DNA from: JAHZKN01 sp965250205
Lineage (GTDB): Bacteria > Pseudomonadota > Alphaproteobacteria > Rhizobiales > Hyphomicrobiaceae
Reading direction: 5' to 3'
DNA: 64,000 nt
NCBI GenBank assembly: GCA_965250205.1
Contig: CBDFNK010000021.1
Coordinates: 181,559-245,558, forward strand
Below, piece by piece: positions 7,636 through 16,731 of this stretch. Position numbers and translations under genes: made by a program. Numbering within the stretch: position 1 is the first letter of the stretch; each line of letters starts with the position of its first letter. The notes under the pieces are model-generated. The model made no database searches. It was not told where the DNA came from and saw only the letters and a list, made by a program, of their open reading frames with translations.

Positions 7636-7752
7636 ATGACTGACATCGTTTGTAGAGAAGACCCAGTTGGAGATAGTGTCGAAATCAAAGTTGTCCGGGG
7701 CGGTTATGACTGGAAGTCCTTTGAGGAGTTAGAATGGAAGGGCAGAAATTAG
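7636..7752 (+). CDS. Possible 38-residue peptide overlapping the methyltransferase start
   Basis: An ATG at 7636 opens a 38-codon frame, MTDIVCREDPVGDSVEIK followed by VVRGGYDWKSFEELEWKGRN, ending at TAG 7750-7752 and overlapping the next gene by 19 bases. Its last codons contain the GAGGAG ribosome binding site of the methyltransferase. It could be a translationally coupled leader peptide or the 3' end of a lost gene. No clear ribosome binding site precedes it. Confidence 0.25.
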   Translation: MTDIVCREDPVGDSVEIKVVRGGYDWKSFEELEWKGRN

Positions 7753-8579
7753 ATATTGAGGTAGTGCAAGACTATTGGCATGAGAATCCGGTCGCGGCGG
7801 AAAATATCGATGCGCAACCCGGTTCACCCGAATTCTATGAAAAATTTGATTCCGCACGAGAGGCGGAGGATTGCGAACCGTTTTCATATTCAGATCTGAT
7901 CCACGGCTACTCAACGTCTAAAGGCAAGAATGTTTTGGATATCGGGTGTGGGAATGGATATGTGTTGTCACGATACGCGCAATATGGCGCGAACGTGAGC
8001 GGAGTTGACTTGACTGAAAAAGCTATCGAGCTGTCAAAGCGTCGGTTCGAATTAGTGGGCCTCGTTGGCAATTTCCAAAAAATTGATGGCGTTAACTTAC
8101 CGTTTCCCGATAGTCATTTTGATATCGTTTGCTCGATGGGCGTTTTGCATCACATTTCTGATCCCAGACCAACTGTAGATGAGATCTATCGCGTGCTTAA
8201 ACCAGGCGGCAAAATGATAGTGATGCTCTATTATCGTTACAGCTATAAATATGTTGTTCTATTCCGCCTAAAGCGCCTGCTTGATAAGCGGTATCGTGGT
8301 ATGTCGCAGCAACAGGCACTCAATCGGAACGACGGGGAGGGCTGTCCACTTGCAATGGTCTATTCTAAACCGGAAGCTAAGGCGCTTCTGCATCGATTCA
8401 CGCAGCACAGGTTTCGACTAAACCAATTGTCGTGGCGCCAGTTATTTCTTCTTCCTCACAACGTGGCGGCAGCCGCAGAAAGAGTTTTGGGAAGTCCAAA
8501 TAATCGCTGGTTAGCACGGTGGTTTGGTTGGAACCTCTACATAAATGCGATCAAGCCCGGGTCGTCAAAGGTTGGCTGA
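7734..8579 (+). CDS. Class I SAM-dependent methyltransferase
   Basis: A 281-residue soluble Methyltransf_11/25-type enzyme. Motif I VLDIGCGNGY is at 67-76, an acidic SAM-binding VDLT follows near residue 100, and CSMGVLHHISDP and LKPGGKMIVML occupy the motif III-IV positions. The strong ribosome binding site GAGGAG precedes the ATG. The C-terminal third is basic and hydrophobic (residues 165-270) and may bind a lipid-linked or glycan substrate. The gene converges with another methyltransferase and stands at the edge of the polysaccharide locus, so methylation of a sugar or polyketide-like surface molecule is plausible but unproven. Confidence 0.82.
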   Translation: MEGQKLDIEVVQDYWHENPVAAENIDAQPGSPEFYEKFDSAREAEDCEPFSYSDLIHGYSTSKGKNVLDIGCGNGYVLSRYAQYGANVSGVDLTEKAIELSKRRFELVGLVGNFQKIDGVNLPFPDSHFDIVCSMGVLHHISDPRPTVDEIYRVLKPGGKMIVMLYYRYSYKYVVLFRLKRLLDKRYRGMSQQQALNRNDGEGCPLAMVYSKPEAKALLHRFTQHRFRLNQLSWRQLFLLPHNVAAAAERVLGSPNNRWLARWFGWNLYINAIKPGSSKVG

Positions 8580-8709
8580 TTAATCTTGGCTTTATCCGTT
8601 AGTCTGTTATCGGGACTTTCTCGATGCCTGGCTGTGCGACTTAAGAGACGCATCTGTTTTTGGTGAGTAATAGGGTTAGAGGCAGCCCAGGAGAAAGTTT
8701 TCTAACATC

Positions 8710-9540
8710 CTATTTTTGCAATTCACAATAAAGGTCAAGGCCGACGAAATGACCAAACGTTTTGAGCAATAGTGGACGTGGCACAAAGCGCAGTGGCCCT
8801 TCTGCGCCAATATTTTGTTGCGTAATTTGGCATTGGTGAAAATTCTGACAGCGACGCCAAAGCTCACGCGTTGTCACAAATTCGGTTTCTGGCGCTGCGC
8901 CTTCTTTGCTTGAATCATAGACTCTACGAATACGTTCAGGTGTCGGTTTGTTGCGATGATCATCCTGCCAGGACATCGCGCGACGAACGGTGTGAATTGG
9001 TTCTAAGAGGAGATTTCGGTAGGATAAACCATTGTAGACCATGATCAATGCGCGCCCGCCTTTTGTTAATAGGCGGTGGACCTGTCCGATAGCCGAAGTC
9101 ATATCACCCGTGTGATGAAGACACCCTATGGAAATAATCCAGTCAAAAGTTTCATCGTCGTAAGGTGGCGCTAAGATGCTGCCCTGTTGAGCCGGTGCAG
9201 GAAGGTCAAGGAGGGCGGCTCGATAGTTCACCATTGAGACCGGACCTGCTGCAATGTCCAAACCATGATAGTGTGCACCAGCGTTCATCAGCAACTGTGC
9301 CACGGTTCCAAACCCAAGCCCAATCTCCAGCACATTCGTGGCGCGCATTTCGCGCACGGGTAGGTAGCGTCTGAGATAGGGATACAGATTTAAATATTGA
9401 TCATCAAATTTCTGCAAGCTTTCTGGATTGTGGTCGGTAATTCCTAGAGATTTGGCTAATGATGAGCCACATAATTCGTCCCAAAATACTTTATTTTTGG
9501 CGTCGATGGCGATCTGCTCCGGGTTATCCGTGTTGCTCAT
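8710..9540 (-). CDS. Class I SAM-dependent methyltransferase
   Basis: A 276-residue SAM methyltransferase, distinct from the convergent neighbour. Motif I NVLEIGLGFGTV is at 69-80, LDIAAG at the acidic position, and SIGCLHHTGDM followed by LLTKGGRALIMVYNG in the core. The N-terminal helix contains FWDELCGSSLAKSLG, seen in methyltransferases from cell-surface glycan clusters. It is transcribed in the same direction as the glycosyltransferase gene upstream (65 bases gap), so they may be co-transcribed. Substrate unknown. Confidence 0.82.
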   Translation of the reverse strand: MSNTDNPEQIAIDAKNKVFWDELCGSSLAKSLGITDHNPESLQKFDDQYLNLYPYLRRYLPVREMRATNVLEIGLGFGTVAQLLMNAGAHYHGLDIAAGPVSMVNYRAALLDLPAPAQQGSILAPPYDDETFDWIISIGCLHHTGDMTSAIGQVHRLLTKGGRALIMVYNGLSYRNLLLEPIHTVRRAMSWQDDHRNKPTPERIRRVYDSSKEGAAPETEFVTTRELWRRCQNFHQCQITQQNIGAEGPLRFVPRPLLLKTFGHFVGLDLYCELQK

Positions 9541-9605
9541 AAGATGCTCCTTTTATCAACGTTCTAATGGCGGTTGCATGCTGGCACTTTCATCGCAAAA
9601 CTAAA

Positions 9606-10976
9606 TCACTTTATGCCTAATAGAATTCGGCGGAGTAGTGGCTTGCATTTCCCCTCGACCAAATCAATAAATCGCACCAAGCGCATGCCTATCTTATCTG
9701 GGAGCGTGAAAAGAACGATTTTCTCAGTTAAAAATACTAGATAACTTAAAGACCTGGCAATAAAAAATCCTAACTGTTGTTGTCGTTTGGCCGTCGTTAT
9801 GGATTGAGCTTCAAGTTTGACATACTGGTCTTCGTCGTTTGTGATTTTTCGACTGAGTTTTGATGGAATACAAAATGACGTTTTTGTGAATTGTTCGCTG
9901 GCGACCGAGTCAAAGTGTTCAATAAAAGCTTGAAGCAAAAGTTTTGGCGACTGTGCGACCTCGTGGTAGGCGTTGTCGATAATCTCAGATGCTCTTTCTG
10001 GATTACGTAGTACACCTACAACTTCATTCATATTTGAATGATCATGCTCTAGCACTACGTAATGGCGACCCGCTTTCAAAAGGCCGGAGTAATTGCCAGG
10101 ATACAGGATCAATAGAGTCCGCAACGCTGCGGCTTCAAAAACCCTAGGCGAGATTACACTGATCGTTACTCTGCCGTCCCTGCCTTCAAGAAATCTATCT
10201 TTTAGCTCTTCAAACGGCGTGTTCGGGTTTTTAGCCGTGTACTTGTCGATGGCAGGTGCGACCTTTCCGCTATAGTCGATAAAGCTGGATCCGCTCTCAG
10301 TACCGAGGCAGGCCTTGGAGTTGGCAAGGAATTGAATCCAGGCTTCACCATAGATGCGACTACGCTCCGACATCGAAATATCGCACTTAAGTTGATATCG
10401 CGGCGCATCTTCTAGGAATTGCTTTCCGATTGTAAATTTTTCTTGCCCTAACGCGCCACACCAGGCGGGCAGTCGGCGCGCTCTGTAAGAGACGTCAATG
10501 TTTCGCTCTAAATAGGCTGGCACCGAGCGGTCAAGTAGCTCTTCAGAAACAAAGCCAGTAAGTGTTGCTTCAAAACGAACGGTGTCGAACCAGTCTGCTC
10601 GATAGATATCGCGAATTGCTTCCTTATTTACAACCGTGAAAATAGTCCCAATGCCAAGCAGCTGTGCAACGGCCGTGGTATTGTCAACCCAACGATACTC
10701 GTCCTGAATACAAAGAATTTTGGGGCCCAAATAGGATGATATTTTTTGCTTAAGCTTAGAGTCCAAATTTTGTTCATTAGTTATATTAACTGAGTAGTGT
10801 ATAACGATGGCATCGAAAATATCTAAATTTAGCTCCAGTTTTTGAGCTGCGATAGAGTCGACGAACACCACTCTGTGGCGACTGTACTTTTTGAAAGACT
10901 CCAGATGGTCTTTTACGTTGCCGGTTAACATGGACTGATACCGATAAAGTAGCAGTACGTTGAGATTGGCAGTCAT
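9606..10976 (-). CDS. CgeB-like glycosyltransferase
   Basis: A 456-residue GT-B-type protein related to CgeB/glycosyl transferase group 1 enzymes. The N-terminus is a Rossmann-like strand (NVLLLYRYQ) and the C-terminal domain has the signature SPRVFEAAALRTLLI at 276-290, followed by a loop resembling the CgeB motif and VVLEHDHSNM. The terminal region contains a hydrophobic segment (LSYLVFLTEKIVLF) that may contact the membrane. It lies in the polysaccharide locus, upstream of and probably co-transcribed with the methyltransferase at 8710. It likely transfers a sugar to a lipid-linked or surface acceptor; donor and acceptor are unknown. Confidence 0.72.
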   Translation of the reverse strand: MTANLNVLLLYRYQSMLTGNVKDHLESFKKYSRHRVVFVDSIAAQKLELNLDIFDAIVIHYSVNITNEQNLDSKLKQKISSYLGPKILCIQDEYRWVDNTTAVAQLLGIGTIFTVVNKEAIRDIYRADWFDTVRFEATLTGFVSEELLDRSVPAYLERNIDVSYRARRLPAWCGALGQEKFTIGKQFLEDAPRYQLKCDISMSERSRIYGEAWIQFLANSKACLGTESGSSFIDYSGKVAPAIDKYTAKNPNTPFEELKDRFLEGRDGRVTISVISPRVFEAAALRTLLILYPGNYSGLLKAGRHYVVLEHDHSNMNEVVGVLRNPERASEIIDNAYHEVAQSPKLLLQAFIEHFDSVASEQFTKTSFCIPSKLSRKITNDEDQYVKLEAQSITTAKRQQQLGFFIARSLSYLVFLTEKIVLFTLPDKIGMRLVRFIDLVEGKCKPLLRRILLGIK

Positions 10977-11598
10977 TCGGATTCAACCATTTTTTGTTCT
11001 ATTCGAATTTCACAAGGATAAAACGAATGTTTGGTGATTGAGGTAAAACAAACATGCGATGTATAATATAAACTGTACAACACCAAAATTTTAGTAGTCC
11101 AGTGGGTGCGTTGTTCATTTCCACAATCAATCGATTTTTTAAAAAAAACTATTGACGCACGTTGGATGAGTTCGTCTTGGTCTTGTCCTGCCCCCTCGTT
11201 AAAAGCCACTTCGCTGTAGAGTTTCAATGCTCGTCTTCGCGATGAGCTCCTAAACGGAGAAATCTTCTGCACGCTAAAGAGAAGCTCAGATCGTGATTGA
11301 GGATTGGCGTCGTCACTACAATCACAAACGCCCGCATTCATCACTCAACTACCGGCCACCAGCGACAAAAGTTATCATCCTGTTGCCAAGGGAGAGGGCC
11401 ATGATCTAACATTCAAACCGAACCCGTTGATCGGTGTGCCCGACATGCCAGGATACGCCCTAGATTCATCAAAATTTCAATGGATCACAATAGCCTGTAT
11501 CGTTCGGCATAGAGGCGAGCGCCGATGCTCGCAACATGGCGTATGTGATTTGTTTACTGATTTCTTAGAGACCACGTACTGGCTAAACTTACCGAGAT
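10977..11598. other. Long intergenic region between two glycosyltransferase genes
   Basis: No convincing gene is present in these 622 bases. A 123-residue minus-strand frame (10973-11344) overlaps the next start by four bases, but its composition and lack of ribosome binding site or motif argue against it. Promoter elements for the 10976 gene are expected near the A+T-rich 11040-11150 segment but no clear -35/-10 pair stands out. Confidence 0.35.
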
Positions 11599-12744
11599 TC
11601 AAAGCGCGCCAATCCGACCAACTAATTCCTTATACACAAAATCTTTGTCGAATTTCTCAACCGCTATTCTTCGACTTTCTTTACCCATCTTCGATATTGT
11701 CTCTGGCTCTTTGATAAACATTTCCATGGCATTAGCTAACGCTTGCGCATCGCACACCGGCACCAGATAGCCATTGACGCCATCAATTACTGTTTCACGA
11801 CAACCAGGTGCGTCGGTCGTCACAATTGGCCGTCCGACAGACATCGCTTCAAGCACGCTGCGCGGCGTCCCTTCCCGATAGGAGGGAAGCACGTACACGT
11901 CGCATTTGTTCAGCTCCGGACGCACATCGTCAAGCCAATTTTGGTGTTCGATCCACGTCCACGCGCCCAGCTCATCTGCAGACACCGACGTTGGGTTGCT
12001 ATCCAACGAGCCGATGAGAGCAAACGTTGCCTTAGGGTAAATCTTAGAAAGCGCTTTGGCAGCCTCCGTATACTCAAAAACACCCTTGTCTTTTAGGAGC
12101 CGCGCGATCATCAAAAACCGTGTATGCCCTGGCACGGCGGGCGGGAGAACTTGAGCGAAATGAGACTTGTCGACACCGGAACCGTTGATCAGAGCGACTT
12201 CTGTGTTCCTTGGCAGCGCACCGAGGCGACGCAGCTCACATGGATCATCCGGATTTTGAAAATAGACAACATCGGACAACTTAAAGGCCAGCCAATAGAG
12301 CTTACGAACAAGGAACCGTACACCACGCTGTCGTAGGCTACTTGGCGCGCCAATAAACATCGATCCCAATCCGGTGACCAATGGAATGGCATGTCGATAC
12401 CCTGCCAGCTTAAAGGCCAAGGTCCCAAAGATCACCGGAATTATGGTGTAGGCCACCAGCACATCGCAACTGGCCTCTTTCAATGCTTTATGCATGGAGC
12501 GCAATGTGCGCAGGTTTCTTACAATCCCGATACTGTTTCGATCGATTTCAATGTCAAAAATTTGCACCCCAAGTTGGTTCAGGCATTCAATATCACTGCT
12601 GCTAAACTCAGCGCACTTGGCCCCCACCGCAACCCTGTGCCCCGCAGCCCGCAATTGCTCGATGAGCGGCAATCGAAACAGGATCAAGGAGGGAGCAAAG
12701 CCAGCCAAAATAAATATGGAACTTGATGTCTTTTGAGGTGTCAT
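11599..12744 (-). CDS. Family 4 glycosyltransferase
   Basis: A GT4 (glycosyl transferases group 1) enzyme of 381 residues from the ATG at 12744. The frame is open to a GTG at 12798, but 12744 is preceded by GGTGGG and gives the normal N-terminus (PQKTSSSIFILAGFAPS). The N-terminal acceptor domain has the GPxx-like FRLPLIEQLRAAGH segment. The C-terminal donor domain has LMIARLLKDKGV and the EX7E motif REGTPRSVLEAMSVGRP, with the two Glu at residues 291 and 299. It resembles PglA/WbpU-like transferases that act on undecaprenyl-linked sugars. It is divergent from the UDP-sugar dehydrogenase gene, with which it probably shares a pathway. Confidence 0.87.
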   Translation of the reverse strand: MTPQKTSSSIFILAGFAPSLILFRLPLIEQLRAAGHRVAVGAKCAEFSSSDIECLNQLGVQIFDIEIDRNSIGIVRNLRTLRSMHKALKEASCDVLVAYTIIPVIFGTLAFKLAGYRHAIPLVTGLGSMFIGAPSSLRQRGVRFLVRKLYWLAFKLSDVVYFQNPDDPCELRRLGALPRNTEVALINGSGVDKSHFAQVLPPAVPGHTRFLMIARLLKDKGVFEYTEAAKALSKIYPKATFALIGSLDSNPTSVSADELGAWTWIEHQNWLDDVRPELNKCDVYVLPSYREGTPRSVLEAMSVGRPIVTTDAPGCRETVIDGVNGYLVPVCDAQALANAMEMFIKEPETISKMGKESRRIAVEKFDKDFVYKELVGRIGAL

Positions 12745-12877
12745 TAACCCACCAACTACTGACGGCGAATCCATGGATGTTGTGCCGCACGTGACCAAGA
12801 AACGAAAACGTTGGCATTCGATAACAAAGACGGTAGAAGATCACAAATCTAATAGGATTCAGGGCCACGCACATATT

Positions 12878-14149
12878 ATGAATACTAGAAATGTAAGGGT
12901 TGGTGTTCTAGGGCTTGGATACGTTGGCCTCCCGCTGACCGTTTTGCTGTCTTCAAAATTTCCAGTCGTTGGATTTGACCCCAAGAAACTCCGGATCGAA
13001 GAGCTCACAAAAGGCATCGACCGTACCCATGAGATTACACCCCATGATCTGAAGGCCACCAGCGCAACATTTACCTCTGATATCGAAGGCCTCAAGGACT
13101 GTAATTTTTATGTTGTAGCGGTTCCAACTCCCATTGATGAAGCCAAAAATCCAGACCTCAGGATTTTATTGTCGGCGTCTCAAAGTGTCGGCAAGGTTCT
13201 CTCAAAAGGCGATATCGTTGTCTTTGAATCAACCGTCTATCCTGGAGCCACAGAAGAAGATTGCGTTCCTGTTCTCGAACAAACTTCAGGCCTAACCTTC
13301 AACAAAGATTTTTATGTTGGCTACAGCCCAGAGCGGGTCAACCCTGGTGACCGCAAAAATACGATCGATAAGATCATCAAAGTAACATCAGGCTCGACAC
13401 CTGAAACGGCTAAACTGGTCGATGCTGTTTATGGCTCTGTTGTAACAGCAGGCACGCATATGGCGGATTCAATTCGCATCGCTGAGGCGGCCAAGGTCAT
13501 TGAGAATACGCAACGCGACGTCAATATCGCGCTGGTCAATGAACTTTCCGTATTATTCTCAAAACTTGGCATCGACACCGGCAGCGTATTGGCTGCGGCT
13601 CAAACCAAATGGAACTTTTTGCCATTCAGCCCAGGCCTCGTCGGCGGGCATTGCATTGGCGTAGACCCCTACTACTTGACCCACAAAGCTGAAAAAGTCG
13701 GCTACCACCCTGATGTCATCACGGCGGGCCGTCGCATCAATGATTCCATGGGTCGGTTTGTGGCTTCCAGTCTCGTCAAAGAAATGCTGAAACGAAAATT
13801 GAGCCTGACTGATGCCCGCGTCGCCGTCCTAGGCATGACGTTTAAAGAAAATTGTCCTGATATACGCAATTCCAGATCTATAGACGTGGTCCGCGAGTTG
13901 CAGTCCTTTGGCCTTCAAGTTGACATAGATGACCCGCTCGCAGACAAAGCCGAAATTGAAGACGAATATGGTATTAAGTTTCCGGAAAGCCTCCAGAAGG
14001 GGGCGTACGCAGGTGTTGTTATTGCAGTTGGTCACGACTCGTATAAATCCATGGGCCCGGACGGCATACGTGCACTATTGGCACCAAATGGTGTACTGTT
14101 CGATGTGAAATCCATTTTTCCATTGGGCACTGCTGACTTACGCTTGTAG
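12878..14149 (+). CDS. UDP-sugar 6-dehydrogenase (TviB/WbpA-like)
   Basis: An NAD-dependent nucleotide sugar dehydrogenase of 423 residues. The start is taken at ATG 12878, which places the Rossmann motif GLGYVG at residues 12-17; the upstream open stretch from 12773 encodes no conserved sequence. Family marks include VAVPTPIDE, YSPERVNPGD and the active site GGHCIGVDPYYL around residue 260. YSPERVNPGD favours the UDP-N-acetyl-hexosamine (TviB/WbpA/WbpO) branch over UDP-glucose dehydrogenase. The reaction would oxidise C6 of a UDP-HexNAc to the uronic acid for polysaccharide synthesis. The epimerase gene begins nine bases after its stop, so the two form an operon. Confidence 0.86.
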   Translation: MNTRNVRVGVLGLGYVGLPLTVLLSSKFPVVGFDPKKLRIEELTKGIDRTHEITPHDLKATSATFTSDIEGLKDCNFYVVAVPTPIDEAKNPDLRILLSASQSVGKVLSKGDIVVFESTVYPGATEEDCVPVLEQTSGLTFNKDFYVGYSPERVNPGDRKNTIDKIIKVTSGSTPETAKLVDAVYGSVVTAGTHMADSIRIAEAAKVIENTQRDVNIALVNELSVLFSKLGIDTGSVLAAAQTKWNFLPFSPGLVGGHCIGVDPYYLTHKAEKVGYHPDVITAGRRINDSMGRFVASSLVKEMLKRKLSLTDARVAVLGMTFKENCPDIRNSRSIDVVRELQSFGLQVDIDDPLADKAEIEDEYGIKFPESLQKGAYAGVVIAVGHDSYKSMGPDGIRALLAPNGVLFDVKSIFPLGTADLRL

Positions 14150-14158
14150 GAGAGAGAA

Positions 14159-15166
14159 TTGCGCTATCTGGTTACCGGAGCCGCAGGCTTTATCGGATCA
14201 GCAGTTTCTAGCGCGTTACTCGATAAGGGCCACGATGTATCAGGCATCGACAATCTCAATTCCTACTACGACCCGGCGCTCAAAGAGGCACGCCTTTCGC
14301 GCCTCACAAACAGAGATGGTTTTAATTTTCAAAAATTAGATATCTGTGATCGCAATGCGATCGAAAGCTTGTTTCAAGATCACGTCTTTGATCGCGTCAT
14401 TCACTTGGCCGCACAAGCTGGCGTGCGCTACTCGATCTCGCATCCTCACACCTATACGGATTCCAACATCACTGGCACCTTGAATATTCTTGAAGGCTGT
14501 CGTCACAGCAAAGTTGGGCATCTGATTTACGCGTCTTCGAGCTCAGTTTATGGCCTGAATGAAAGCATGCCGTTTTCTGTATCTGACAATGTTGATCACC
14601 CGGTTAGCCTTTACGCGGTGACAAAGAAATCCAACGAATTGATGGCGCATTGCTATGCCCATCTCTACAAAATCCCCGTAACTGGGTTGCGCTTCTTTAC
14701 CGTGTATGGCCCCTGGGGCCGTCCCGACATGGCACTGTTTATATTCACCAAGAACATTCTTGAAGGTAAACCCATCGATATTTTCAACAATGGAAATCAC
14801 GCACGAGATTTTACCTACATTGATGACATTGTTGACGGCGTAATCAGAGCGGCTGGGGTGCCACCAAGTGGTTCTGAGAATTGGAGCGGGCGCGCACCCG
14901 ATCCCGCAATTTCAAAGGCCCCCTATCAGTTGTTTAATATCGGCAATGGCAATCCGGTGCCATTGTTGGACTTTGTCTCAGCCATTGAAGATGCACTCGG
15001 CATAAAAGCACAAAAAAACCTGCTGCCAATGCAGCCCGGAGATGTCGCCAAGACATTTGCAGATATTTCTCATCTGAAGAATGTCACACAATACACTCCC
15101 AAGACAGACATCCGTGACGGCGTAAAAAAGTTTGTCGATTGGTACAAAAACTACCATTCAAAATAG
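14159..15166 (+). CDS. UDP-glucuronate 4-epimerase-like protein
   Basis: An extended short-chain dehydrogenase of 335 residues with TTG start behind AGGAGAGAG. The NAD-binding GAAGFIG is at 7-13, the catalytic Ser/Tyr/Lys region contains SSSSVYG and YAVTKK near residue 150, and the family-specific FFTVYGPWGRPDMALF and NNGNHARDFTYIDD follow. YYDPALKEARL matches UDP-glucuronate epimerases (LspL/WcaG type). It probably converts a UDP-uronic acid made with the upstream dehydrogenase to its C4 epimer. Exact substrate (UDP-GlcA or UDP-GlcNAcA) is not decided by the sequence. Confidence 0.85.
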   Translation: MRYLVTGAAGFIGSAVSSALLDKGHDVSGIDNLNSYYDPALKEARLSRLTNRDGFNFQKLDICDRNAIESLFQDHVFDRVIHLAAQAGVRYSISHPHTYTDSNITGTLNILEGCRHSKVGHLIYASSSSVYGLNESMPFSVSDNVDHPVSLYAVTKKSNELMAHCYAHLYKIPVTGLRFFTVYGPWGRPDMALFIFTKNILEGKPIDIFNNGNHARDFTYIDDIVDGVIRAAGVPPSGSENWSGRAPDPAISKAPYQLFNIGNGNPVPLLDFVSAIEDALGIKAQKNLLPMQPGDVAKTFADISHLKNVTQYTPKTDIRDGVKKFVDWYKNYHSK

Positions 15167-15232
15167 AGCCGCCGAATCGCAACCATGCCATCTCGACAAA
15201 GCGCAGCATCCTACTTGCGCCCAATGAAGTTG

Positions 15233-16561
15233 CTATGGGTTGGGTGAATTACGCTTGGACAAATGCAAAGATGTGTAAACGCACATAAGACACAAAAGAA
15301 TAATACTCCACGTCTGCCAAAGAGAATGCGTTGCTAGCGCAAACAAAACATACATAGAAATTCCTGCGACGATGGCTGGCTGAACAGAGACGTCCAACGA
15401 GGCAACCTTCTTCCAAGCGAAATAGCAAAAAAGAAGCGCAAACAACACACCCACTAAGCCCATATCCATCCAGATCTGCACAAACATATTGTGCGGGTGG
15501 GTAACCTCATCGCCTTTATAATATTTCTGTGCGAAATCAATCGTACCTATATATCGGGTGGATTCCAAACCATGCCCCAAGAGTGGCTTTTGCAATGAAA
15601 GTTGAGCGATCTTGTCCCAGATTTCTGCGCGCACCAAAAACGTCGTGGAACGTGGCAACGGGAGGCCTTCCGCCACTTGATACCAAATTTGAAAAATCCA
15701 GGGCGCAAAAAGTAGCAACGCTGCGATCCCCAGGAACACAAGGTTAGTCATCAATTTTGGCGCCAAGCAACTGACGAGAAAGAGCGCAACCACAAGCGGC
15801 AAACCAAACTGTACAACATCGCTGGCTGTATACGAGACGAACACGCCAGCATCAGTGCCTTTGTATGATCCATAGGTCCAAAAACTTAGGACCATAACCA
15901 GCGCCGACAATCCAACTGAGAACATCACCCGCCTCGGGCGATTGATCACGCCACCAGCTGCAAAGAAGAGCAAAACAGAAAGGATCTTTAATTCATCATT
16001 CAGTGAATATATCGAAATTGGAATTGGAGCGAGCTCTAGCCCGCCCTGCTGATGAAAATTCGTGAAAACAAACCAATTCCATGCCGACACTAACGTGACA
16101 CCGACCAACCCACCAATCATTCCATAGAATAGACCATGGACGATGCGCTGTTTATCGAAAGAGTCTTGATGCGCCCAAACATAGGCAAACACCATCAGCG
16201 CCAACAGGACCATTGCTGGCTTTCCAAGCAGTCGCAAACGTTCATCATCGAAAGTCATTCCGACAATGGCGTAGACAAACACGACCGCAGCAAACAATAG
16301 AATTAGGATACTTTGTTTTGATTTAAGCTGCTCAAGTATTGCAGCCCTAGGCTCCGCTCGCATTGCAAATCTCAGGCACACCAACAGACCGAGTACGATA
16401 AACGGCGCTTGGAAAACGTGGCGTCCAAACATGCCAACAAACGTTGATAGAAAACCAATGCATCCATAGAACAATGCAACAAATATCTGGTCCGAGAATA
16501 TTCCAGACCTACCTGACAATATTTGTCTTTCTTCAGCCGAATTCGCTTGAGAAACGCCCAT
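15233..16561 (-). CDS. O-antigen ligase/polymerase family membrane protein
   Basis: A polytopic inner-membrane protein of 442 residues with about ten to twelve hydrophobic segments. The Wzy_C/RfaL signature lies near the C-terminus: LLGHGLESTRYIG, a long periplasmic loop, and HPHNMFVQIWMDMGLVG. Such proteins polymerise repeat units or ligate O-antigen to lipid A-core on the periplasmic face. The start is set at ATG 16561 behind AGGATCTGGA; the frame is open to 16639 but the upstream part is Cys/His-rich and atypical. It ends convergently with the epimerase gene. Ligase versus polymerase cannot be separated from sequence alone. Confidence 0.85.
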   Translation of the reverse strand: MGVSQANSAEERQILSGRSGIFSDQIFVALFYGCIGFLSTFVGMFGRHVFQAPFIVLGLLVCLRFAMRAEPRAAILEQLKSKQSILILLFAAVVFVYAIVGMTFDDERLRLLGKPAMVLLALMVFAYVWAHQDSFDKQRIVHGLFYGMIGGLVGVTLVSAWNWFVFTNFHQQGGLELAPIPISIYSLNDELKILSVLLFFAAGGVINRPRRVMFSVGLSALVMVLSFWTYGSYKGTDAGVFVSYTASDVVQFGLPLVVALFLVSCLAPKLMTNLVFLGIAALLLFAPWIFQIWYQVAEGLPLPRSTTFLVRAEIWDKIAQLSLQKPLLGHGLESTRYIGTIDFAQKYYKGDEVTHPHNMFVQIWMDMGLVGVLFALLFCYFAWKKVASLDVSVQPAIVAGISMYVLFALATHSLWQTWSIILLCLMCVYTSLHLSKRNSPNP

Positions 16562-16731
16562 TCCAGATCCTGAATGAATTTTGGGCTCGTGTCTGCATGA
16601 GCACCTGTGATTACAATTTTGCAAGAACCTATACGCCACTTCTTGCTGATGCGCCTCATCTAAATTTTTAATGGCGAGGCCCGCGCAAACGTCGCTAAAG
16701 CCGTTGGACCCGACGTGAACCTCAACTTGAT

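Noticed and set aside
7099..7643. Two plus-strand frames of 67 residues each
   Set aside because: No ribosome binding sites, no recognisable motifs, and the stronger coding-like signals there are minus-strand remnants.
10973..11344. 123-residue minus-strand frame overlapping the CgeB-like gene start by four bases
   Set aside because: The ATGA-type overlap is attractive, but the predicted protein has no motif, the composition is irregular and there is no ribosome binding site; it is treated as non-coding.
11304..11714. 136-residue plus-strand frame across an intergenic region and the end of the family 4 glycosyltransferase gene
   Set aside because: It runs antisense into a clear gene and shows no conserved motif.
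12773..12877. Upstream extension of the UDP-sugar dehydrogenase start
   Set aside because: The 35 extra residues are not conserved and the Rossmann motif sits at the normal distance from ATG 12878; the extension would also overlap the divergent gene's leader.
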